Below, in pieces: positions 1 through 6,743 of a stretch of 9,946 nt of DNA. Positions within the stretch are counted from its first letter, which is position 1; each line of letters begins with the position of its first letter. A program made the translations under genes and the position numbers. Origin of the DNA: JAZDOT01 sp043798355 (GTDB taxonomy: Bacteria > Patescibacteriota > Gracilibacteria > Peribacterales > Peribacteraceae); contig JAZDOT010000029.1 in assembly GCA_043798355.1 (NCBI GenBank), forward strand, positions 1-9,946, given 5' to 3'. The notes under the pieces are model-generated. The model did not search any database, was not told where the DNA came from, and saw nothing but the letters and a program-made list of their open reading frames with translations.

Positions 1-155
1 TTAACGTCATCCTCATGCAGTATCTTGTGTGGTTCAACACCGAACGCCCCCACTACGCTTTGGAGCTTCAATCTCCACTCCAGTTTCTGCTACAGTGGAC
101 GGCGACCCAGCAAGAGTGCAATTACAGGTGGACCGATACAAGCTCTGTCAAATAG
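1..155 (+). CDS. Integrase-core (DDE) transposase, C-terminal end, cut by window edge
   Basis: The open frame starts at base 3, already inside the gene, and ends at a TAG at 153-155, giving about 50 residues. The sequence contains WFNTERPHYALELQSPLQFL, the typical tail of the rve integrase core (asparagine, then RPH-x-AL, then SPLQFL) seen in IS481- and IS3-like transposases. It is followed by a WTDT motif near the terminus, an ending I associate with insertion sequences of Patescibacteria (from memory). The DDE catalytic residues would lie to the left, outside the window. The last 34 bases overlap, on the opposite strand, the 3' end of the radical SAM gene. No clear terminal inverted repeat follows the stop. 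Whether the element is intact cannot be judged. The family assignment is confident at the level of integrase core; the IS family is uncertain. Confidence 0.8.
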   Translation, partial: NVILMQYLVWFNTERPHYALELQSPLQFLLQWTATQQECNYRWTDTSSVK

Positions 156-2062
156 CGTCGAATATGGAGTATGATGAGATCGTGTTTTGACGCTGTTTGC
201 ATATGAGCAAGCTCTTCGAGTACTGGTTGGGTATTGTCGAGGAATGACAGAAGAACAAATAGTTTGGCGAAATCGCTATAAAAATATATGTCATTGTATT
301 GAGGAATGATTTTCTGGACAGTTTCTGAGACAAGGGTTTCGATTGAGGCATGTTTCGCATCTTCCGAGCCTGCACGTTCAATGAGCGAGGAAAGCATCTC
401 CCTTAAGATCAGATAGTGTTGCGGTTTCGATTGGAGGAATTTCCGCAATCGTAAAGCTAAATCCATAACGCTGTTTCTCATGAATCCTTCAGTAGCTCCG
501 TTCGGATTGTATTGGTCCAAAAGAGGATAAATGAAATCTCTAAAATCACCCCATAACTGTAGTGAGGTATCAAAAGTCTCACGATCCATCTTGTTTTGAT
601 TACTCAAAATATCATTTCTGGAGAGAGCATCTTTCCTAAAAGATTTGTCACAGAGGCGTCTGAATATAAATTCTTTGTTAGTACAATCCGGCAATTTTTT
701 TATCGAGCCAATCTTGGGTCCAATAACTTCATTCCACTGCCTCACCAATTTCATCCATCGTTTTGCAATTTCACCTAATACAGTCTCATCGGGTTTTGTC
801 TTTTCCATTCTTTCCCATACATTACGTTTGTCGGTTCTTTCTGGCTCGTCCGGCAACGAAACGAAGCGGCAATTTCTCAAGCCTTGCTCAATTTCCTCAT
901 ACAGCAGCTGTAAACACTGGTCGTCAAACAGCTCGTCAGGCTGTTGGGCTGGCCCAACCATTTCAACTGGGTGCGGGGCAAAATGATTGCGATTTGACTG
1001 TTGCGTAGATTTATATTTGAATATTATCTCCGTATCTGTTGTGATGGGGTAGCGAATGAAACCGTTGGGTGTCAGCGGTGTTGTTGCCGTCGAAGCCATG
1101 TTGTACATACCATCGGGTGTTACCAGCACACCATTAATGCAACCGATACTGGGTCGATATGACCGATAGTCGTAGCTACGTCCAACATCGTATTTCAATC
1201 CTTCCTTTTCGTTGAAATTCCGCCAGAATGATTCTTCTGAGTTTACCATGCCAGAGCCAATCACATGCGATCGAGGATGGCCGGGTTCTCCGAGCGATTC
1301 GTGATATTCCATTGGGTTATTGCCTTGCATAAATCCTGCCCTTTTCAGACGCGCAATGTTTGATTTTGAAACGGATATGCGAATTTCATGAGGGGATTCC
1401 CAGATCTGCTTCGCCATTTCCTCTTTACCCTTCGGTACTGCCGTTGTTGTATGAGGAGAGAAATCTATTTTATTTTTGCAGTAATTCAGCAAATCAAGGT
1501 ACGTATGCCCATCGCTCGTTTCCCAGTCCAAAGGGTCCGATGCGTAGTAGAACAGTGTTCCATTCTCCTTCATACTCGCTCCCCACGTATCGATGATTGT
1601 TGTCGCAGCTTTCCATGAGAGCCGTTTCCTCGGCTGGAGAAGAGCATTAAAATTACAATCAGGGCAGCCGATTGAGCAGCCGAGATTAAGTTGTACGGCC
1701 GCCACATTTCTTCCTATCGTCTGCAATTGCCTGTTGCTCAGGCGGCTCGTGATTTCATCAAATTCCACCTCTTCCTTACCTTGCACCTCGACGTTTCGCA
1801 CGGCTCTGATAATGGCATTGATACGACGAAGGCAATCCTCTACTTCTGATGTTTGCTCAACCTTACCCAGAATTCTTCTGTAGTGGACGAGTGTCTGTTG
1901 AGTTCCCTCATCAATTGATGAATAAGCCTGATGTGAGCATCGGGTTTCGATCTCCGGTAGTACTTTCTTGATTACAGTAATTGGATCTTCACCAGAATAA
2001 GGAGAGGCGTAAAAAAGAGCGTTGGCATCGTCTTGCCCAAAAATCGTTAAGTGGTCATCCAT
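122..2062 (-). CDS. Radical SAM protein of unrecognised family, 646 residues
   Basis: A CX3CX2C motif (C129, C133, C136, in LGCSIGCPDC) is the 4Fe-4S and S-adenosylmethionine binding signature of the radical SAM superfamily. After it come FYYASDPLDW (171-180), HTTTAVPKG (204-212) and EIRISVSKSN (226-235), which fit later strands of the radical SAM barrel. Around 306-320, IGCINGVLVTPDG resembles the first half of a SPASM/twitch auxiliary-cluster motif, but the second cysteine expected after PDG is missing (YNMAS). Residues about 375-646 are mostly helical, rich in charged residues, and not recognised. A substrate cannot be assigned. No RiPP precursor or partner gene is visible beside it. The ATG at 2060-2062 is preceded only by AT-rich sequence without a ribosome binding site. 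GC is lower than in clpC: two lines I counted gave 40% and 52%, against 58% and 72% for two clpC lines. This suggests horizontal acquisition. The 3' end overlaps the transposase gene, so its last 11 codons may come from mobile-element DNA. Confidence 0.85.
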   Translation of the reverse strand: MDDHLTIFGQDDANALFYASPYSGEDPITVIKKVLPEIETRCSHQAYSSIDEGTQQTLVHYRRILGKVEQTSEVEDCLRRINAIIRAVRNVEVQGKEEVEFDEITSRLSNRQLQTIGRNVAAVQLNLGCSIGCPDCNFNALLQPRKRLSWKAATTIIDTWGASMKENGTLFYYASDPLDWETSDGHTYLDLLNYCKNKIDFSPHTTTAVPKGKEEMAKQIWESPHEIRISVSKSNIARLKRAGFMQGNNPMEYHESLGEPGHPRSHVIGSGMVNSEESFWRNFNEKEGLKYDVGRSYDYRSYRPSIGCINGVLVTPDGMYNMASTATTPLTPNGFIRYPITTDTEIIFKYKSTQQSNRNHFAPHPVEMVGPAQQPDELFDDQCLQLLYEEIEQGLRNCRFVSLPDEPERTDKRNVWERMEKTKPDETVLGEIAKRWMKLVRQWNEVIGPKIGSIKKLPDCTNKEFIFRRLCDKSFRKDALSRNDILSNQNKMDRETFDTSLQLWGDFRDFIYPLLDQYNPNGATEGFMRNSVMDLALRLRKFLQSKPQHYLILREMLSSLIERAGSEDAKHASIETLVSETVQKIIPQYNDIYFYSDFAKLFVLLSFLDNTQPVLEELAHMQTASKHDLIILHIRRYLTELVSVHL

Positions 2063-2069
2063 AATATAT

Positions 2070-2097
2070 ATTATATATCATTATATGATTCTGTCCA
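2070..2097 (-). promoter_or_regulatory. Possible promoter of the radical SAM gene
   Basis: On the minus strand TGGACA (2092-2097) lies 16 bases before TATAAT (2070-2075), in a strikingly AT-rich stretch (2061-2085) that contains a second TATAAT at 2080-2085. Initiation from the first -10 would fall about at the ATG (2062), giving a leaderless or nearly leaderless mRNA. AT-rich DNA yields TATAAT easily, so this is only a candidate. Confidence 0.35.
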
Positions 2098-2105
2098 CTG
2101 GGGGA

Positions 2106-4706
2106 CTACGCCGTTACTGTCTCTTCAACCTGCACCGGCTTCGTGCTCTTCTTCATCGGTAAAAAATCGAGTTCATCCTTGCCCTTCGTGATGACGTGGA
2201 TGGTATCGCCATCGGAGAAGATGCCCTTCAGGATGTGCTCGGCGATTTCATCTTCGACCAGTTCCTGGATGACGCGGCGGACCGGCCGGGCGCCGTAGGC
2301 TGGGTCGAATCCTTTCGTGGCGAGGACCGTGACCGCCTTGGGGTCGACCTCCAGCGAGAGGCCCTGCTTCTTCAGCCGCTCTTCGAAGCGGTTCAAATGC
2401 ATGAGGACGATCTTGCGGATGTGTTCCTGTGTGAGAGCATTGAACACCATGATGTTGTCAATGCGGTTCAGAAACTCCGGCCGGAGCGCATCCTTGAGTT
2501 CGCTCAGGACTTCCGTCTTCTTCTCCTCGTAGTCGTGCTCTTCCTTTTCGGCTTCGCTCTCCAGTTTGAATCCGATCTTCGCGGCCTGCTTCGTCAGCTT
2601 CTCGGCGCCGATGTTGCTCGTCATGACGATGATCGTGTTCGTGAAATCCACCTTCTTCCCCTGTCCGTCCGTGAGCACGCCGTCCTCGAGGATCTGGAGG
2701 AGCAGGTTGAAGAACTCGGGATGCGCTTTCTCCACTTCGTCGAAGAGGACGACCGAGTATGGCTTGTGGCGCACGGCTTCCGTGAGCTGTCCGCCCTCCT
2801 CATAGCCGACGTAGCCGGCAGTCGTGCCGATGAGGCGGGAGACGTTGTGCCGCTCCATGAACTCGGACATGTCGATTTTGATGAGAGCATCCTCTTTTCC
2901 GAAAACTTCCTCCGCGATGGTGCGCACCAGTTCAGTCTTGCCTACGCCCGTGGGACCGAGGAAGAGGAACGAGCCGATGGGACGCCGTTGATCGGAGATG
3001 CCGACCCGGCTGCGGCGGATGGCGCGCGCAACCTTGCGGATGGCTTCGTCCTGACCGATGACGCGCTTGCGCATGACGAGCTCGAGGTTCTGCAGGCGCT
3101 TGCGTTCGGAGCGGAGCAGCTTCGTCACGGGGATTCCGGTCATGCGCCCGACCACATGTGCGATGTCATCGGCATTGATGCCGATGGGGGTCCGCCGGTC
3201 GCCGTCTTCGCGGTTATGCATCTTTGCGATGTACTCCTGTAGCTCGTTCTGTTCCTGTTTCAGCTTCAGGGCACTATGGTACTTCTGGTCGCGCACGGCT
3301 TCCTGTTGCTTCAGGATGACCTTCTCCAGCTTGTCTTCCAGCGTTTTCAATTCCGGGGTCGTTTCTGATTGCTGCAGACTCTTGCCTGCGGCCGCCTCGT
3401 CGAGGACATCGATAGCCTTGTCGGGGAGGTAGCGGTCTGCGATGTACCGCTTGCTGAGATTGACTGCCGCTTCGATGGCTTCGTCGGCAATCGACAGGTG
3501 GTGAAACTCCTCGTAGGTCGCTTTCAGCCCCTGCAGGATTTTCATGGTGTCAGAGACACTCGGCTCCTCGACGAGGATCGACTGGAACCTGCGTTCCAGG
3601 GCGCGGTCTTTCTCGATGGTGCGGAATTCCTCCGTCGTCGTCGCGCCGATGACCTGGAGTGATCCTCTGCTGAGCGCGGGCTTGAGAATATTCGCGGCGT
3701 CCAGAGAGCCTTCTGCGGATCCTGCCCCCACGACGGTATGGAGCTCATCGATGAAGAGGATGATTTCATTTTCGTTCTGAACTGCCTCCTTGATGATGTC
3801 GTCGAAGCGCTGTTCGAATTCCCCCCGGTACTTCGTTCCGGCGACGAGGGAACCCATATTCAGGATGAGGACGCGCTTCTTCTTGAGCGTGACGGGGACC
3901 GTTCCTGCGGCAATGCGCTGGGCCAGACCTTCAACGACGGCGGTCTTCCCCACGCCCGGTTCTCCGATGATGACGGGGTTGTTCTTCGTCTTGCGATTGA
4001 GGATGTGGATGACGCGTTCGATTTCCATGTCACGTCCGATGATGGGATCCATCTTCCCTTTCTTCGCCCGCGCGACGAGGTCGTCGGTGAAGTAGTCGAG
4101 GACGGGGGTCTTGCTCTTCCCCTCCGCACGGTGGCGCTTGAGCCCCTCCGGCTCCAGAAGGCCGCCGGCACCGGCACCCTGCAATCCGACGATGGCGCCC
4201 TGCAGTCCCTGGAAGAACGCTTCGAGCGACTGCTCGAGATTGCGGTTCTGCTGCTTGAACTGGCTGATCTGTCCGAACATCTCCTCCACGTGCGATTTCA
4301 GATCTTCCGGATTCACCTGCATCTGTTCGAGGATCGCGGTCGCCGCGTTCTTCCCCGTAGAGACCAGCGCATGGAGGAGGTGCTCCGTTCCCACGTTCGC
4401 ATGGCGGAATTTGTGCGCAGTGATCACGCTCTGCTCGATGACGTTGTGGAGGAAGAGCGAGAGCCCGTGCTTGATCTGCTTGCCTTCGGTGTCCTGCGTC
4501 TTCATGGCTTTGAGGAGGATGCGCACGTTCTCCTGCGTGACGCCGGCTCCGGTGAAGATGGAGAATCCGAGTGACTTCGGAATGGAGAGGAGCCCCAGGA
4601 GCAGATGCTCCGTTCCGATGTAGGTAGATTTAAGATTTTTCGCTTCCTGCTCGGCGATCTGGAGGGCGAGCTTGGCGTTGGGTGTGAAGCGGTCGAAGGG
4701 GTGCAT
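2106..4706 (-). CDS. clpC: ATP-dependent Clp protease ATPase subunit ClpC
   Basis: ClpC is a hexameric AAA+ unfoldase that feeds substrates to the ClpP peptidase in the cytoplasm. The 866-residue length is normal for the family. Two Clp N-terminal repeats occupy about residues 1-145, with GTEHLLLGLL and GTEHLLHALV as paired motifs. The first AAA module has Walker A GEPGVGKT (248-255) and Walker B ILFIDE (316-321). A UVR-like coiled middle domain lies near 455-493. The second AAA module has Walker A GPTGVGKT (584-591), Walker B VVLFDE (652-657), and ends with GARPVRR (805-811). An IGF tripeptide (711-713), placed like the VGF loop of Bacillus ClpC, predicts ClpP docking. The linker at about 146-200 is glycine- and glutamine-rich and longer than usual. 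No adaptor (mcsA/mcsB) or ctsR gene is visible nearby. Regulation is probably by HrcA through the upstream CIRCE. The start codon lacks a Shine-Dalgarno site; a run of five C lies 6 bases before it. Confidence 0.97.
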   Translation of the reverse strand: MHPFDRFTPNAKLALQIAEQEAKNLKSTYIGTEHLLLGLLSIPKSLGFSIFTGAGVTQENVRILLKAMKTQDTEGKQIKHGLSLFLHNVIEQSVITAHKFRHANVGTEHLLHALVSTGKNAATAILEQMQVNPEDLKSHVEEMFGQISQFKQQNRNLEQSLEAFFQGLQGAIVGLQGAGAGGLLEPEGLKRHRAEGKSKTPVLDYFTDDLVARAKKGKMDPIIGRDMEIERVIHILNRKTKNNPVIIGEPGVGKTAVVEGLAQRIAAGTVPVTLKKKRVLILNMGSLVAGTKYRGEFEQRFDDIIKEAVQNENEIILFIDELHTVVGAGSAEGSLDAANILKPALSRGSLQVIGATTTEEFRTIEKDRALERRFQSILVEEPSVSDTMKILQGLKATYEEFHHLSIADEAIEAAVNLSKRYIADRYLPDKAIDVLDEAAAGKSLQQSETTPELKTLEDKLEKVILKQQEAVRDQKYHSALKLKQEQNELQEYIAKMHNREDGDRRTPIGINADDIAHVVGRMTGIPVTKLLRSERKRLQNLELVMRKRVIGQDEAIRKVARAIRRSRVGISDQRRPIGSFLFLGPTGVGKTELVRTIAEEVFGKEDALIKIDMSEFMERHNVSRLIGTTAGYVGYEEGGQLTEAVRHKPYSVVLFDEVEKAHPEFFNLLLQILEDGVLTDGQGKKVDFTNTIIVMTSNIGAEKLTKQAAKIGFKLESEAEKEEHDYEEKKTEVLSELKDALRPEFLNRIDNIMVFNALTQEHIRKIVLMHLNRFEERLKKQGLSLEVDPKAVTVLATKGFDPAYGARPVRRVIQELVEDEIAEHILKGIFSDGDTIHVITKGKDELDFLPMKKSTKPVQVEETVTA

Positions 4707-4726
4707 GGTGACGGGGGATTAGAGTA

Positions 4727-4750
4727 TTAGGGTTAGGGTTAGGGTTAGGG
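4727..4750 (+). repeat. Four perfect TTAGGG repeats in the clpC leader
   Basis: Four tandem copies of TTAGGG lie at 4727-4732, 4733-4738, 4739-4744 and 4745-4750, followed by a partial unit (TTGG). They lie between the clpC promoter and its ATG, so the mRNA leader would carry CCCUAA units while the G-rich strand is the template. Four GGG runs with three-base loops fulfil the usual G-quadruplex pattern. The origin may be replication slippage. Confidence 0.95.
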
Positions 4751-4762
4751 TTGGAGGAAACG

Positions 4763-4792
4763 ATGTTAGCACTCTTGCACTTTGAGTGCCAA
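4763..4792 (-). promoter_or_regulatory. Sigma70-like promoter of clpC
   Basis: On the minus strand a -35 box TTGGCA (4787-4792, 5 of 6 consensus bases) is separated by 18 bases from a -10 box TAACAT (4763-4768, 4 of 6). The CIRCE operator covers the -35 box and the spacer and overlaps the first half of the -10 box. This is the arrangement expected for direct repression by HrcA. Transcription would start near 4756, leaving a leader of about 50 bases that contains the TTAGGG tract. Confidence 0.6.
4766..4792 (-). promoter_or_regulatory. CIRCE operator (HrcA binding site) upstream of clpC
   Basis: TTAGCACTC (4766-4774), nine bases, then GAGTGCCAA (4784-4792). This matches the CIRCE consensus TTAGCACTC-N9-GAGTGCTAA with one change in the right arm. 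CIRCE is the target of the heat-shock repressor HrcA, best known upstream of groESL and dnaK. Its position over the promoter implies heat-inducible clpC. The hrcA gene itself is not in this window. Confidence 0.93.
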
Positions 4793-4829
4793 GGCATTTC
4801 CTTTGTCTTGTTATGCTACCAAAATTATT

Positions 4830-4900
4830 GAGGAATGAGGAGTGACACCGATGGCATTTCTATGCCGTAGTGATGCTGTTTACTTCACTTTACATTCCTC
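4830..4900 (-). other. Long imperfect hairpin between the permease gene and clpC; terminator or structured RNA
   Basis: Outer arms GAGGAATG (4830-4837) and CATTCCTC (4893-4900) pair over 8 bases. A symmetric 3-base internal loop follows, then AGTGA (4841-4845) pairs with TCACT (4885-4889). Inside lies a small hairpin, GGCAT (4853-4857) with ATGCC (4862-4866) and a 4-base loop, extended by CAC (4846-4848) with GTG (4870-4872). Read on the minus strand it lies 98 bases after the permease stop and is followed by AATAATTTT, so it could end that transcript. It lies upstream of the clpC promoter and so is not part of the clpC leader. A small non-coding RNA or a miniature mobile element are alternatives. 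The rest of the gap (4901-4998) shows nothing I can support. Confidence 0.5.
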
Positions 4901-4998
4901 CTGATACCAACTGATTATTCTCGGGTGAGTTATAGGAGAAATATCCAGCGGATGTTGGATGAGCAGATCGAAGCAGTGAGAGCGTGTCTAAATCCCTC

Positions 4999-6243
4999 TC
5001 AAGGGTGCCTCTTCGTCCAATCCTCAAGGAAGAGTGCCAGAATGGTCGTCGTCGGAATGGCCAGCATCACGCCGATGACCGGATGAATGGTATCCGGGAA
5101 GCTGATGCCGACCAGCATGGCGAAGAGGATGGCGATGGAGGAGAGCCCGACGGCACGCCGCATGATCAGCGGGACGAGGAGATTGTTCTCGCACCACTGG
5201 ATGACGTAGTAGACGCCGGCGATCACGAGCGCCCAGATGAAGCCCTGTTGCGAGAGGGCGATGATGAAGGCGGGAATGGCCGCGATGAGCGGACCCATGA
5301 CGGGGATCACCTCACAGAACCCGGCGAGAACTGCCAGCGTGAGCGCGTAGGGCATCTGCAGGATGGCGAGCGCGAGGAAGGTGAGTGCGAAGATGGAGAA
5401 CATCAGCATCAGTTCCCCGCGCGCCCACTGGCCGATCTTCAGGTGGATGGCTTCGGTTTTCGAGCTGAAGTACGGCCGGATGCGAAGCGGCATGATGCTG
5501 AGCAGCCAGCGCACCAGGCGTTCTTTTTCGGCCTGAATGAAGAAGGCGAACACGAGGACGATGATGAAGTTCACGAAGAAATTCACGACCGATCCGGCGA
5601 GTTGCGCGGCGAAGAGTACGGACCCCTGTGCGGTCGTGGAGAGGGTTTGCCCCATCTGCTGGAGGGCGTCCGAAAATTCGTGGATGGACAGGTTCTGGAG
5701 CGTGGTCTGAATGAGCACGGTCAGGCGCTGGTTGAGTTCGGCAGAGAGGAAGGGGATGGAGCTTTCGGGGTTCGCGAGAAACCCGTCCGCTTCCGTGGAG
5801 ATGAAGAGCGCGATTTGCTGGAGTTGTTTGGCGATGATCGGGATGAAGGACGAGAGGAGGAAGGTGATGAGGAAGAGCGCAATGACGTAGTGGACGAGGA
5901 TGGCGATGCCGCGCGGGGCGCCGAAACGCTGCAGTGCCCGCACGCCGGGGTCGATGACGACGGCGACGAAGATGCCGAGGAAGAGCAGGATGATCTTGTC
6001 CCGGAGCATGTAGACGGCGACGACCCCCAGCGCGATGCCGAGCACAGCGAACGCAGCGCGGACGATGGAGCCGATGGAGAGGTGCACGACGATCTCTTCC
6101 AGATGACGGGACGGGGGGATGACAGGGGTCTTCGCTGTGTTCTTCCCTCCCGATCCCTGCCGCGCGAGTTCGAAGAGCTTCTGCGCTTTCCTGCCGACGA
6201 TCCGGAGCTGAGTGAAGGCGGTGAGGGGGGATTTTTTCGTCAT
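4999..6243 (-). CDS. AI-2E family (PerM-like) membrane permease
   Basis: A 414-residue integral membrane protein of the AI-2E transporter/PerM family. Members are assigned to autoinducer-2 export, ion/proton antiport or unknown transport; the substrate here cannot be told. The N-terminal 50 residues are basic and polar (cytoplasmic). Paired membrane segments follow at about 58-80 and 83-104, then 112-138, a soluble stretch at about 140-205, and a set of helices at about 208-237, 275-297, 300-332, 335-352 and 366-405. Family hallmarks are IGQWARGELM (270-279), EVIPVMGPLIAAIPAF (311-326) and the ENNLLVPLIMRRAVGLS stretch (352-368). It lies 12 bases after the pilin-like gene and is probably cotranscribed with it. 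The ATG at 6241-6243 has no Shine-Dalgarno site; five C lie 7 bases before it, next to the stop of the upstream gene. A large acidic open frame on the opposite strand is only its shadow. Confidence 0.93.
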   Translation of the reverse strand: MTKKSPLTAFTQLRIVGRKAQKLFELARQGSGGKNTAKTPVIPPSRHLEEIVVHLSIGSIVRAAFAVLGIALGVVAVYMLRDKIILLFLGIFVAVVIDPGVRALQRFGAPRGIAILVHYVIALFLITFLLSSFIPIIAKQLQQIALFISTEADGFLANPESSIPFLSAELNQRLTVLIQTTLQNLSIHEFSDALQQMGQTLSTTAQGSVLFAAQLAGSVVNFFVNFIIVLVFAFFIQAEKERLVRWLLSIMPLRIRPYFSSKTEAIHLKIGQWARGELMLMFSIFALTFLALAILQMPYALTLAVLAGFCEVIPVMGPLIAAIPAFIIALSQQGFIWALVIAGVYYVIQWCENNLLVPLIMRRAVGLSSIAILFAMLVGISFPDTIHPVIGVMLAIPTTTILALFLEDWTKRHP

Positions 6244-6255
6244 ACGGTCAGGGGG

Positions 6256-6663
6256 TTATGGGCCGGCCAGCGCGCTGATGATGAACTGGATGATGAAGAA
6301 GGAGAGGGAAGCGATGATGAACCCGATGATTGCGGTTTTGAGCATCTTCTTGCCGCCTTCCGTGTCTCCGGTTGCGGGCCCGAGGGCGATACGATAACCG
6401 GCAATGATAATCGCTATCAGGAAGAATGCTCCGAGCAGTGTGTAGACTAATGCGATGATGTACTTGAGATAATTGACGACACAACAGAGATGAAGATCCC
6501 CGGTCCGGAAGCTGCAAATGGGGCACGAAGTCGTTTCAATGACATTGTTTGCGGGAATGAGTGTTTGTGCCAAGACGTGCAGAGGCCACCCTATCCAGAG
6601 GAGGGTGGTGGTGGACAGAGCAGAGAGCCGCCGCACATTCTTAAGAATCATTGCGGGCACCAT
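6256..6663 (-). CDS. VirB2/TrbC-like pilin or small secreted two-helix membrane protein
   Basis: From the ATG at 6663 this is 135 residues. A basic start (KNVRR) and a hydrophobic segment (about 13-31) ending in VLAQ look like a signal peptide. A short region with four cysteines follows (C47, C50, C60, C61). Two membrane helices come next (about 66-90 and 110-132), joined by a glycine- and lysine-containing loop, GPATGDTEGGKK. The helix-loop-helix with IIGFIIASLSFFIIQFII is the pattern of VirB2/TrbC-type proteins frequently labelled pilin in Patescibacteria. Type IV secretion partners are not visible. An in-frame TTG at 6717 would add 18 polar residues but falls in the putative -35 box, so it is less likely. 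An ATG at 6651 is an equally reasonable start. The gene diverges from dus and precedes the permease by 12 bases. The fold assignment is moderate and the function is inferred. Confidence 0.7.
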   Translation of the reverse strand: MVPAMILKNVRRLSALSTTTLLWIGWPLHVLAQTLIPANNVIETTSCPICSFRTGDLHLCCVVNYLKYIIALVYTLLGAFFLIAIIIAGYRIALGPATGDTEGGKKMLKTAIIGFIIASLSFFIIQFIISALAGP

Positions 6664-6688
6664 TTTGCTGCCGGAAGCAGAAAACTTC

Positions 6689-6717
6689 GATACACTCTGT
6701 TCGTTTTGGCTCGTCAA
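6689..6717 (-). promoter_or_regulatory. Possible promoter of the pilin-permease unit
   Basis: On the minus strand TTGACG (6712-6717) is followed after 17 bases by TGTATC (6689-6694). The -35 box is good (5 of 6) and the -10 box is poor (3 of 6). Transcription from it would start near 6682, which favours the ATG at 6663 or 6651 for the pilin-like gene. It sits in the short divergent gap before dus. Confidence 0.3.
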
Positions 6718-6743
6718 TCAGCAAAAAGTATGTTCTCTTCCAT

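Noticed and set aside
2196..4574. Two long + strand open frames (348 and 278 codons) opposite clpC
   Set aside because: They are shadows of clpC: composition follows the antisense of clpC and no domain or start signal is present.
4885..4903. AGGAGG followed by ATG TAA and GTG AAG TAA on the minus strand, a start-stop mini-ORF
   Set aside because: It is the only Shine-Dalgarno-like site in the gap, but the reading frames have one or two codons and the purines are explained as one arm of the hairpin at 4830-4900.
4943..4960. ATCCA/TGGAT 5-base inverted repeat
   Set aside because: Too short and with an 8-base loop; expected by chance in a gap of this size.
4953..5100. Short + strand frame beginning with ATG at 4953, about 45 codons
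   Set aside because: It runs into the permease gene in antisense, and the nearest purine-rich run is too far from the ATG to serve as a binding site.
4984..6450. 488-codon open frame on the + strand opposite the permease gene
   Set aside because: Its translation is an extreme Asp/Glu/Arg-rich low-complexity string with no motif, the usual mirror of a hydrophobic high-GC gene. The permease on the minus strand has clear family motifs.
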